64,000 nucleotides of DNA from assembly GCA_039000515.1 (NCBI GenBank), contig JBCFYV010000012.1:89186284-89250283 (forward strand), written 5' to 3'. A model generated the notes under the pieces. The model saw only the letters and a program-made list of their open reading frames with translations. It was not told the DNA's origin and made no database searches. The stretch is from Timema cristinae. Lineage: Eukaryota; Arthropoda; Insecta; Phasmatodea; Timematidae. Shown here one piece after another: positions 13,601 through 27,600 of this stretch (within the stretch, counting starts at the first letter, position 1; every line of letters begins with the position of its first letter). The position numbers were made by a program, and so were the translations under genes.

Positions 13601-16600
13601 TGTATCTGAAGGATGCCAAGCAAGAAATAACTATACCCATTACAGCAATGGTGATTCCTTACTTTGACATCCTCAACAATGACTTCAGGGAATATCCTCT
13701 GTAGAAGTGTCTTGGTTATTGTCTGCTCTTCTAGCCTAACTCTCTCCGTCGCTTCCTAGAACAAGGTAAAACCCTCATCAAATAGTGGAAAACTATATTA
13801 GGTATATGAAAAATGTGTAGTTATTCAAATTACACTGTTAACTTATAAAATTTAATTACATAGCAGAATAAATTAAAGCCTACACCCTGGTCTACATAAT
13901 CTAGATGAATTAATACTGCATTTAGTCTTCACACTGTACTTAACTAATTTTATACATGAAAAAAGATACAGGAATGGATGAAAGGAACAAAAAGAGAGAG
14001 ATAAACCAAATACGGTGTCTATAACATAGCTGCCAATACAAAGGGAAACATTAGTAAATGCATTCAAAACAAATAGCAGCTGCCAAATTTTACAGAATTA
14101 TAATTAATGGTCCCTATTCCAATTTACTTTTTCTAGTTAAAATTTAAAAAACTATCAAACAGCCTAGTTATGAGATTTTCTTTTCAACTCTGTACACAAA
14201 ATTGATTAAAATAAGTTATGATTCACTAATTTTTATTTTATCAGTGAACTCGGTTCACATTACAAAGGACAATGTGATTAATGAGTGTCACAAAAGCAAA
14301 CCAATATTTAGATAGTTGATATAAGATTATTTGTTAAAACTTGTAAAATAATCAAAGTTTGCATACAATTATTAAATACATTATATTTGTGTATATATTA
14401 TGAAAGATTCAGAGAAGTTGGCAACTATATTGGTACAAATACAAGAACAAGAGGTAATAATTTATTTATTTAGTGGAGTTAGTTTGCATGCAAATCCTGC
14501 TTATTATTTCTAGTGACACAACAAGGCTGGCAGTGTACACCTGAACAGGTAGTAAGATGTAGTGCTAAAGAAAATAAAAAGGGCAGGCAAAATGGAAATG
14601 TTTGAGTTAGACTAAATAAAGAAATATAAAGAAATTGAGATTCTTTAATCCTTAATGTGCCCAAAAGTAAAACTTTTTTTTCAGGTCATAGTGTGTAAGG
14701 TCAGCATGTTGAGAGCAGGGAACATCACACAGATAGATATGAGAGTGGAATATATATCTTACAGATAGAACCCGAAATCCGTTAAAACCTAATTTCACTA
14801 GGTAAAACTAGTTCCGGCAAAGTGATTTCATCAATACTAGTTTTAACTAGTTAATTATAGATTTAACTGTTTATTGTCAGTGAAATCTAGAACTGGCAAA
14901 AAAAAAAAAAAATATATATATGTTTACAGTTTTGACTAGTCAAAACTAGTTCTCAGTAAAATCCATAAGTTAAAATTGTTTTTGCAGATTCTAACTTGTA
15001 CTGGGAAGGTGTGACTAGTTCTCTGAGCTATGTACTTTCTACTTGTCAGTGTATTATCTGCAGTCGACCAGTGCGCCTGGATCGGTAATCTTTATTTTTG
15101 ACAGTGTTAACCATGTGAATTGTATATTTTTCATTGTTTCTATATCATGAGTGATGAAATCAATGTGTGAAGCAATTGCTTAATTCAGAGAAGAAATAAA
15201 AAATCATTACATGACAAGAGAAGATTACAATCAACTTTTAGTGGAGGTTGAAGAATCAAAATCTGCCACAAAGATGACACCTTTGCAATACCGTCAATTG
15301 AAAAGATTTGATATTATTGAAATTGGTGAGGTGAAAAATTTGGTCTCAGGAGTTGAAGCTTTAAAGTACTATTTACCAGTAGAAGAAATTTATGAAATTA
15401 TTGAAGCAGCTCCTGTAGCGTTAGGACATGGAGTCAAAATAGGCTGAAAATGGAAACTTAAAGAAAATACGCCAATGTAACTACAGAGATGATAAATATT
15501 TTCTTATTGATGTGCGAAACCTGCCAACTGCCTCATTTGGAACTGAACAGTCGCTGCCAGGTGGACCTCAATGACATGCAATCTCAGGCTGATAATGGGT
15601 TCAAATTTATTATGGTCTATCAAGACCATTTGACCAAGTTTATATTACTGTGACCATTGCAAAGCAAGAAGGCCAAAAAAGTTGCCAATCAGATGATTGA
15701 TATATTTTCGACATTTGGACATTTGCATTTTACATTCAGATAATGATAGATAATTTGTAAACTGGGCCATATCTGAGCTAACTACACTATGGCCAGAGTT
15801 AAGCATGGTACATGGTAAGCCATGACATAGTCAAAACCAGGGCTCAGTAGAACGAACCAACCAAGACATTGAAAATATAAATGGGTCCAACTGTTTTCAC
15901 TTTGTGCAGTTTATGAAAAAGAAGTTTAAATTACATTTTAAACATAAATTCTAACAAACTGTAAACAAATATTTGTTTAAGATCTGAATTAGACGATTTC
16001 CCTAAAGTGTTCTTGATCAGCGATCAGATGCCCGATCATAAAATTTCTCTAGGACTGCGATGAGAAAAGCAGCTATCAGAACTGGACAAGGCTTTGTATA
16101 CTCTGTTCATATATGAAGTGAACTCCAAAGCAATACTTGTGCAGAAAACAGAGGCATCTTTGCAACTCTAAGTGCCATAGCAGCATGCCTTGTTGCAATA
16201 AGTGAAAAAAAGATGTAATTGATGTTTTAAATAATAAAATCTGTTTCATAGATTAATGTTATTAGTTGTCACCAGAGACAACTAGTTTTACCTAATATCT
16301 GGTTTTAACGGTCAGAGACTTTAGTCAATACTGTCTCTCTCTCTCTCCAGGTGCTGGCCTTGGTCCACCCCAAAAAATGTGTGCCATCCACATAATACAG
16401 GCAGCCTAGTTATGTATTTATATAACCAATTTATATAATAACAGCAAATTCATAAAACAAAATCAGTGTTTAATGATAGAACCAATTCACCTCTACAAGA
16501 AATTAACTACAAAAATTGCCGCAGAAGAAATTAAATAACTACACAAGGAACCATTACCAAAATAAGTCTCTCAATATAATTTTTTTTTAAGCATTAATCC

Positions 16601-18880
16601 ACTTACACTGACTAGTTTTTCAATTTGTTTCACTTTAGTTTCCAAGGACTTTTCTGTGGTGGACAGGGCTTCCATAGCTTTCCAGTTCTTTGTCCTCAAC
16701 GCCTAAACCACAAAACCACACAGTTAGGAGAATCCATAGTATTAATCACATTCGAAGCTCTAATCAATAAAAAGTTAGCCCAATAAATTAATATCAACAG
16801 TTTCAAAACGTCTAAATGTTTGCTTAGCCTTGGAATTTAGTCATATTTTAATTGTTTAATCCTGCAAGACCTTTAAAGTGTTGAAATAATCAAACTTTAA
16901 TAATTATTATTATTAGCACCGCGTCTTACTACCCGTTCGGGTTATACGCACTTACGCTAATGTGTAATGGTAGGGTGATTGTGAGATGAAATGGAGGACC
17001 TACAGTTTAACGTGGAATCCGAACCACGGTGGAGGCCTGGCATTCCTCACATTCACAAGATATCTTGTCAGAGGTGAAGGAAGGGTTTGGTAATCAGATA
17101 AATCTGTGCCGGGACCGGGGATTGAACCCTGGCCGCCAGCACAGAAGTCTGACACCTTACCCCTAGACCACCAGGTCACCTATACTTTAATAATTAACAA
17201 CCACTTAATGAAGTCGCCCAAAAAAAAGAATGAAATCAGGATTTCTTAAATTGGAGGCATGTAAATGTTGATAGGTTTGACCAGCAGTAGATCCTCAAGA
17301 CAGTTTTTAGTGGTAGATATCCAATTGACAGTTTGACTATTCAAAGCTTACACTAGATATTAAAGATGAGTTTAATCAACTTTTTCTAGAATCTGTATCC
17401 ACATTTTACCTACTAATGTAAAATTCTAAATCCAAATTTGAATCTTAAACAGCATGGATAAGCTTTAGTTTAATGTTATATTATGCATTTTTTTTTTTCA
17501 ATTCTGATTATGTACAAATTAAGTGATAAATTAATGGTATAGGTCATTGTTAGGGTTTTCCAATCTCGTGTGAAGCATCATAATAGCTCTGGAAAAATAA
17601 TTATGACTAAAAACTTGAACATTTTCCTTCTTCAAATTTGTAATCTGAAATTGTTTTTAATTCTCAAATCATGGATATCCATGAGGATTAGAAGAGTCAA
17701 GGGTCCCATACGTAATAAATAGTTTAAAGACACAGAATGAGGCGAGTGAAATTTATGGAGATAAACTACGTTTCACCCAGGGAGAAGATGTAAAACACTT
17801 ATTTTAGGAAGGGGAAGGGGCAGGGGGAGGGAGGACACCTACTTTACTCTGCCAATACAGATTGAAGCTAGTGAACCTGAAGTAATCACAACATTTCTCT
17901 CGGCACCCAAATAACAAGATCACATGGCAGTTTACTGAGTAGTAAAAATATTTTCTGGGCCATCAAAACACATTTCATAATATTTGATACTGGTAAAAGA
18001 GATAAAATAACAATCATAAATATACAATAAATGACAAACATGCCTCCTTTAAAATGGATGTAACAATAGTAAAATATGGATTCTCCTTCTGTCCACTTAT
18101 TATACAGTAGCTTCATGGCTTCTTTGGTGCTGACTGACAGCTCACACCCGACTTCTGACAGTCAACATTTAGGTATGTACCTAAATTTTGAATGTTTGAC
18201 ATGTTTTTGCAGATCACATGGTTCGGCGTAGGGATACATAATTTGGTCTGGTAACTTTTCAAAGCTGTTAGAAGTCAGCTGTGAGCTGTCAGTCAGCACC
18301 AAAGAAGCCATGGGCCTACTGTAGTTTAAAAAGACAGTGCCATGCAAACATGTACAGTGAAATGAACGATTACTAGCCACAAACAAATGTATATTTAAAA
18401 GATTATTCACATATATACCAAAGAAAACAAAGGCCAGAAAATAATTGTTTGTAAAACCATCTCAATATTCTATCAATGATTGCTGATACAAGGTGGTGTG
18501 TTGATTACTTCAATTGAGATACACTTATGATAGAAACTGAAGACACTTTCATCATCCTCTGAATTGGGTTGAATTTCCTTGACTTTGTGTTGTCAAGAGT
18601 GTTGGTGGTCAAATGGCATCATTCTTGTAATGTAATGGATTGCCTTTGATACTGAGGTTGGAGTTCGAATATTGACTAAAATACTAGAGGAAGATTTTTC
18701 CTAATAGTTCCCTAGCCTTTCTACGCTTATATGTGGGTAGCTTGGATGATTAAAGAGACTCAATATAATTGGTTAAGAAAGGACGGTGAAAAATTCACAA
18801 ATGAGCAGACTGGACAACTGCCCAAGATGATGCTATTTAAAGGTGGACAAATTCCAGCCAGATAAATTATTATTATTAAT

Positions 18881-18962
<82 letters not shown>

Positions 18963-18974
18963 TTAATAATATTA

Positions 18975-19035
<61 letters not shown>

Positions 19036-21594
19036 GCACTGTGTCTTACTTTCCGTTCAGTTTATAGCCACTTACGTTAATGTGTAATGGTAGGGTGATT
19101 GTGAGATGAAATGTAGGACCTACAGGTTTAAGTGTGGGATCTGAGCCACGGAGGCCTGGCATTCCACACATTCAAAAGTTGTTAATATATGTCTTGTCAG
19201 AGGTGAAGGAAGGGTTTGGATATCAGATAAATCTGTGCCAAGGCCGAGGATTGAACCCCGGATCCCCAGCAAAAAGATTGACACCTTACCCCTAGACCAC
19301 CAGGTCACCCTCAAATATTCTAAGTTTTAACCCTCAGATATAATAAGTTTTAAAGTTGTTCTTAGAAAATATTATTGACTATGGGTATGATAAAAAAAAA
19401 AAGTACACTTTTTAAATTTGAAGCAAAGTCAAATCAAACAACATGAAACATTCTCAAAGCAAAAACAAAGCTCCAATATATTCTTTAAAATTTTCAAAAA
19501 AAATATTCTATAAAAAATTATGTTGTAAAAAATATGATACGTTGCATAACTGTATCATTTACAAAATGTTATATTGCAAACATGTTTGACATTTTTGTCA
19601 TAGGCTGATACAACTTTTCACACCACCATTATTGATTTATAAGTGCTAAGACAGAAGGACGAGATTGATTACTTCACTGGCAGGCGATGGCAAAGGAAAA
19701 TACTATGATGAAATGTTTTACCATGGCAAATACATGTGAAGCTATAAAGGTGGTAAATGAAACCTGTCCAAAGTATAAATATATATGTATGAATCACAAG
19801 CAGTAGACACCTGAAATTTAATTCTATTTTCTTCTGGGAATTATAAAAGGTCTTTAGTAAAATGCCATTAAGGTTGTTAAAGTTGATCTAAAATAATATT
19901 GTCTGACTAGAAAACTTAATGCAAAACCATGCAATTGAGAATATCATGCACATAACACAGGCACATAATACTGAAATAACCACCAAGACATTCAATTCAA
20001 TTACTAATTCTAATTTAGTAGTAGTTTAAAATATTGTAAATATATCTCTAAGGAAAAGCTCTTCAAGTTTTAGGATGTTTTGCTATATACAGTCAACTTT
20101 GGTTTCAGTGAACTGTGTTGTAGTGAACATTTGGCTAGAAAGAAACTTTTATAAAATATAAACATATTTATTTTCACTCAACAATTGATATTATTTTACT
20201 ATGGTATAGTATTACAATATTAATGTGAAAATTAAAATTAATTTTTAATAATTTGTTAAGTAACCGAATGATTTTTAAGTGAAAATGCTGATACACCTCA
20301 ATTAAATAGACTATGCTTACTATTGCGTTTTAAAAATTGATTATTAAATACATCAAGTGGAAGCTCGAAAATGATGAGCCTACAAAACTTTCAATCTCGA
20401 TCTCAAGTTTAAGCGACAAGCTCGAGATTGAAATAAGAGTACTCGCCTTCATGGGAAAACTAGAGACCAGCTTTTGCAATCCAAACCCTTGCAACCGCTT
20501 TGCTGGGTAAAATTTATTGATGACATCTTTATAATTTGAACAGATTCTTAAACTAATTTACTACAGTTCCTGAACATGTTAAATAACCATAGCCCCCTAA
20601 AATTTACCTAGAACTTTTCCCTACACCATGCCATATTCTTGGATCTGGAACTGAGCCTTCATGAGAGAAACATAAGCACCACAGTCAACAATAACTCCAT
20701 TCCCAATACAACCATCCTCTTTATGTAAAATGCTTTCCACCCTATAGTCTAGTTACCAGATCCAATTTATTTGTTCTGAGCAAGAAGACCTTAACCAGAT
20801 GTCAACAACTCTTCAAGGCTTTCACAGCCCGGGGATACCCTAAACACATAAACAGACAAATAAACAAAGCACTATCTAATCCACAAGAAACAATCTTCCA
20901 GTGATATACTTCTTACCACCCTGTATTATGAAAGACTAGACAAACACAGATTTATACTAAATAAATACAACACACTACAATATCCTAACCTCATCACCTC
21001 TCACATAAAATCTTCTCAACAGTGCTCCAATAATCACATTCAAACGTTCCCACAATCTCCGCAACATTCTGGTTCACCTAAAATTGCCCGACTCAGCTAC
21101 AAACAACAAACAAAATTAGGCTGAAGGTTCCTATCCTTGCAAAAAATCGAAATTCAGTAACTGCAAAATTCACCAGCCTCCCACCTCATTCAACAGCAAA
21201 CTCACACAAATGGAATACTCCATGAAAGGCCACAGACTGCTCCATAGAAAATCTTATATGCCAGCTACAATGCAACTACTGCATTGCTGAATACTTTGGC
21301 CTCACCATAGAACTACTCAGACAACGAATGAATGATCATCATTTTGATACCAACCACAATAACCCTGAGAATCTAGTAGCACTTCATGTACAAACACAAA
21401 TTTTTACTCATAGTACTAGAGTTATACGAGCTTTCCCCAATAGTTAAGATGCTTCCTAGCTTTATAGGTTGGAACTTGCTCACCAATATATTACCAAATC
21501 TAGGCACCACTCTGGTCTCAACCTCAGATAACTTTATCCCAATTCCTTTCTTTCCAAGCAGGCCTACTCACACCAGTCAGTTATTTCTATATTA

Positions 21595-21628
<34 letters not shown>

Positions 21629-24600
21629 GTAAGATAATTTAATAATCATATAATTAAATATATAAATACAACATTCTATCCATCTACTTAGAATAAAGAC
21701 AAGTTTGAACAGGCAAGTGCTTAATCCGAACCTATTGAATCAAGAAACAGTCAACAACAGAATTAAGTGATCATGATCAACTTATAACCATGCTGCCATA
21801 GTCCTGTTTGTGTTTTACTCTCTTCTTTGAAGAAGGAACTGATCTATCAACTATTTGTTTCAATTGTGAACTTTGAGGCCTACAATAGTCTGGTAAGTGT
21901 GTAGGTCTTTCCCTTCTATCCTCCTTTTAATGTTTAATTTGATCTAGCTGTTTGGCACCATTTTTCCGGAATGTATGAATGTTATAGTGAATGGATTATA
22001 AGAAGGAATGTTAGCATTTAGTTACTGTACTATTTTTATTTACTATTTTTCTATTATATTTTCTCTTAGTTCATAATTATTTCCAAGATTCATATTTGTT
22101 AAACATTGGATTTGACCCATTTTTAGCTGTAACTTCACATGGATTAGAACCAGGTGTACTCACGTTGTTTTTCTCTCTCTGAACCTCCAGCTCCTCATTC
22201 AGTTTACTAGTCTCAGTCTTGTGGATGTTGAGCTCTGAAGTCAGGCTCTCAATGAGAGAGTCCTTCTGCTTCACACTGCAATGAGAGCATATGCAAGATA
22301 GGTTGACAAACACTCCATTTCTCATTAGAGAAAAAAAAACGTTTATATAGCCTTTATGGATACCATGAAAACTTTTGCATAGTTTAAATGCAGGTATGAT
22401 TAAAGTACAGGAGTAATTTAAGTACAAGCACATCTGCAGTTTATATAAGAGGTATTTTAAGATTGGCACAATCGCTTATATTAAACAAACAAGAAATTAA
22501 AATGCTGTTATAAGGAAAGGTTAAAAGATAGTGGATTTAATTGTGTTTTTTGTATAGTTTTTGTAATATACGCTGTGCTGTTTATTTTGTAGAAGAGGTT
22601 TGTGCATACAAGGAATTTAATAAAAACTTGACTGATTTTTATTAATCATATGAGCTTTAGACATTTTAATAGGCTAAGGGAAGTAGAATTTAGAAAAAAA
22701 CATACTTGTTAGCCCCAATAGCAAAATTAAACCACCCAGTTACCAGAACCAGAATGGATGAGCCTGACAATTAGCCATCATGCCCACTAATGTGGTTTAC
22801 AAGGAATTATATAATTGTGTGGTTTGTGTGAAATGTGTTTTTTCTCTAGAATACAACTTTAGTTAAAAGAGTAAATAGTATTACACTCATTCTTTCAATA
22901 TATAATAGGAAAAAACAAACAGGGAAAACCCACTAAATTATCAAACACTTTTCAACATTAATCAAATTTATGAGAGTTTTGTGTAGCTAAAATTTAAACT
23001 TAAAATTATGTTACATACACAGTGTCATGGTTGATGAAGGCCGCCTTATCCTCCTCAGGATAATTCAGGTCTCCATTCTCCCGACCCTCGGCGGCCGGCC
23101 GCTCCGTCACTGCTGTCACCTGCGCAGCCAGGGACTCATTCTCCTCCCTCAACTGGGACACCTCATCCTCCAAGCCAGACAATGACGACACCTTTATAGA
23201 CAAGTAAACAAGGTGTTTATGTTACATAATAACTCATGGACCTGAGGATTTACCAATTTGGTACCTAGAAACACCGAAATTTCGTAAAACATGATTTACC
23301 GACTCACATTAAAATGGCCATAAAGACATTTTAAAGCTGAGTATGGTATTTTTGAATGAATAATAGATGCACAAAACAAAATAACATATTTTTATGAAAT
23401 TGACTATTTGAACTTTAAGGCTATACGTCAATAAAAATATATTACACTATTTTAACATGCTATAAATAGCTATAAATATCTCATCAAGGAAAATGTGTGT
23501 ATGCACGTGTGCATGTGTGTGTGTGTGTGTGTGTACACAGGTCCTGCTTTATAAGGGGTAGTACTTGCTATTTTATGCTTTTCGTATACTAGTGTTAAGG
23601 TAAAGTAGTTGATTAATTGGGTTGAAATTTAGTCTATTTAGACATGTATATGAAGTGCAGCAAATGTAATGTGTTAGATAAAAATATTTAATTTATGAGC
23701 AATTTAAATGGTGATAAATGTTCATAATTTATAATCATATTTAGTAAATTTTCTTTTTATACCCGATAATATTTTGCCTAATTTTGTAGTAGGCTATACA
23801 ATATTTTTAATTAATTTGTTTTTTAGTCAAACTCTACTTTTTAGTTTTATTAATGTCACTCAATTGGCTACTGAACAAATAAAGAAGAACTGCCTATTTT
23901 ATGAATTATTATATTATATTATATTGTGTCAAGACGGTGTCGAATTACCCATGATTCACACAAAGAAAGTGCAATCTGAAGAGGACAGTGTGAGTGGCAT
24001 TGATAGGTCTATATCATAATGTAGACCAAGAGTGGGGATAGTACGCTTACAGTGAATTTTAAAAGAAGATTTTCTTTGAAATAAACACCATCAAAATGCA
24101 TAATAATTCACTATCAACACACTGATAATAAGGAAAGTCCAATATTAAGATTAATTGTTTGTAGGTTTTATAGTAGGTGGAGGTTAGTTAGGGTTCTATA
24201 TATTTGGGATGTTAATAGTATGTTGACCCACCTCATGGGGCAACATTGAGCAAGAAAATAGTCTCTTTGGTCTATTTTCCAATGGTGGGGAGGTTGGGAG
24301 TTGAATCCTAGCTGGGAGTGATGAGTGATTTTATTTTTCTAAATGTTTTCCTACTCTCCCACTACACAAATCCTAATTCTATAACTCAACCTTAGTTATC
24401 ATCGATACCCTATTAGGGTAAAACAAGAGGATAGACCAGATGACAATACAATAAAAAGGTAGGTCTAATCTGTTTAAGATGCCTCAACAAAACTTTAATA
24501 ATGTAATCTTATTTAAACTGAATCGTACATACAGTAGTAATCACTATCCACAATAATGTGAGTTGCAGGCCTATGAAATATTGCAGCCAAGACTGGATAT

Positions 24601-27600
24601 AACCAAAATAAGCCCTAGCTTAATGTTTACATGTGATTTGGTATAGGCCTAGGTTTTTTAATCATAAAAGGTTTAGTAAATTTATCTGAAACCAATAATT
24701 AATTAGTAGTTATACCTAGTTATCCTAAGTGAATAAATTGCATACAACTCATTATAAAGAAATATAATATCCTTATAATCTTAATTACTCAACTAGTCTC
24801 AAGAATTCCCTTTAAATAAAAGATGCATTTTATTATTTGTAACAATCCAAATCAGCCTTTTGTTCAATTTATTGTTAACTTATAATTCATTCACAAGCCA
24901 AGTTTACTTGGATGCCAGCTCAAAATGTTACTAGAAGTAATCCCTAATATATCACTCTGCACTTTGGTAATATATTAATGTGATAGTTAACCATAGTAAT
25001 TTAGGCCAATATTATTTATATATTTATTTGAGGATGGACACAAAGTTTATTAATCATTTCATTCCACTTAAAAAAATATGTTCACACCACTTTCACAAAA
25101 ACTTCTAACAAACATAGCTTCAAAATGGTGACTGGCAAATTTAAACCATATGCTTGAACATGACGGTAAACAAGTTTTTTACAATGATACAGACACGCAG
25201 TTGATGAAAATATTTTATTCGGTTAAATATTTCAAAATAAGATAAAATAATCATAAAATCCTTTATTGTATGTAAAAAAAATGACAAGAACTTTCTCTTT
25301 TCCAAGTAAATTACATGCCTGTATTAAAAGGTATTGATGTGTGCACTATATTACATAAAATCAATAACGCTCCAAAACGAAGACTAAGTACTTTTAATTA
25401 TGTTTAAAATATTGTTTCGAGTTGGATAAAAAGAAATTATTTTAAAAAAATGAGAGAGTATGAGAAAATTTTAGTTTATGCTATTTTAAATGTACTATAT
25501 AACAGGTAATTAAATATTTTTACATTTAAAACATAACAGTGATCTTTTACAAGTGTTGGCAACCAAAAACCCAAACATATGATTTTCGAACTGTCATCCA
25601 GGTAAAAACCTATCATGAACGAACTTTAGTAGGCTGACTGAGTATAAATGCCCATTTTTTTATATTTAAGTTGTCGAAAATATTCAGTGTAAACACTATT
25701 TTTGGGAGTTCTTGAACGCTTTTATCAACTTTAAATAACTAGTTTTAATTTTTTTAAGCTCTGCACACAACATATTACACTTGTTCCAGTATCAACACAA
25801 ATATATGAAGAATAAAGAAAGCAATAGGTCGTAAAGCATACATATTACAAAAAGTATTGTTTATTTATTGCTCAGTGTCTCATGTTAATTCATTTCCCCT
25901 TGTGACAATGTGTGATATCGATTTTCCTGGCTTTATTAACATTTGAGATCATATTTCCTTTTTTCAGTTGACTTGATTTAAACTTATCTTTTCTAAGAAA
26001 CGGCCATGTTTCTTTTTTTTATTTCATTTAGCTGCACGTGTCAAGGGCATGGTCTGAATTCCGGGTAATATTGCAGAGACGCCAAGCCAGATTTAGTTTT
26101 GCGCTCAAAGATAATTTCCCTATTGGTCGATGAAAAGAAATTCGAGATTATCTTTTTCTACAGGGTTCACAATCAACAAGGCAGTAAGACGCTTGGCTTG
26201 CTGACGCCAGTTGAGACTCTCTACTCGTCTGAGTTAGTTGAAATGTACTCCTCGTCTTAGGTAGTTGAGATAGAATCCTCGTCTTAGGTGGTTGAGACTG
26301 ACTACTAGTCTTATGTAATTGATAAAATAATGTGCAAATAAAACTTAACATATAAAGTACGAGGAAGTCTTAATATTCAACAATATCACCCAATTATATA
26401 ACCTCTGAAAATATATATATAATACTTTACAAATGGCGCTCAACTTAGAGGTTTTATAAGAAATGGCACGACAAGAAGAAGATTTATTGTATATGTTACA
26501 ATTGGCATTCAACGTGGGGCTCGACAATAAAGAAGAAATAAATGTAAACTATTACAATTGACACACAATGAGGGGCATGAAAAGGAAATATGTTACAAAT
26601 GCTATTTGAATGCATATTTCACATTATGATTTTTTGACTAAAATGTTGTGTGTATTGAATAATGTAGGATTATATTATTTTATGATAAAGGAAATAGATA
26701 AAACTAAAGAAAAAGGAAAAAAGGAAAAATAAACTACTAAGAATAAATTTGATGAAGAAAGCCCACCTAGGGAAAGAGGAAAAAATGTGGGAAGAATCCA
26801 ATGCACAAAGGTGACATCTTCTTCCTTTCTTCTGTCTTCTATAGTAGAAGTAGTCACACACACATTTTAACACAAATATAATTATATTTCGGCCTTGTTG
26901 CTTTTATCAAACACAAAGAAGAAGGGAGTACATATAACACAAACAATGGATTACTCCATTTTGAATTTTGAATGTAGGATTATATTAGTATTTTCTCATT
27001 TCAAACTGTAGGCAAACAAAATGATGGAAGAGATTTATTAAATTAACCTAGGTTAAATCTTTATTGCAAATAATGTGAATTGTGATCAGCTGTTTGGGAA
27101 AATAAAAATATATGAATAATGTTCACTCATGAATACCAGCATTCTTGAAATAAATTTACCTAATTTATAGCCTCTCTAACTTCTTAAAAGGTAATATTCT
27201 TTGGAAAAGTGTTGCCAACTGTTGACGCAAACTGATTTTATTCTGGGTGTTGACGTAAGAAGCAAAATCGAAGCTAAAACTAGCGAACAATACAAAGTGT
27301 GGTGGTCATAATAACCCAAACGCTATCTTTTCCTCGAAAGTGAAGCTAACTAGCGATAGCAACTAACTTTGCGTTGAATGGTCACAATAGCCCTGCAGGT
27401 GTGTTGGTTCATAATCTGCTAATGTTGGATGTTCCAGGGGCCAAGCTACTAGTGGTTCATAATTTTCTAGTGTTGGATGTTCCAGGGGTCAGGCAACCAG
27501 CCACTGGTTTATAATTTGCCAATGTTGGATATTCCAAGGGTCAGACAAACCAATAGTCCATAATTTTATAGTGTTGGATGTTCCAGGGGTCAAGCTACCA

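Noticed and set aside
18833..19067. Poly-Leu, poly-Ile and poly-Asn open frames
   Set aside because: Translation of the (AAT)n SINE tail.
20092..20300. A second pogo-like MITE
   Set aside because: Only one end resembles pogo termini, and no inverted partner was found.
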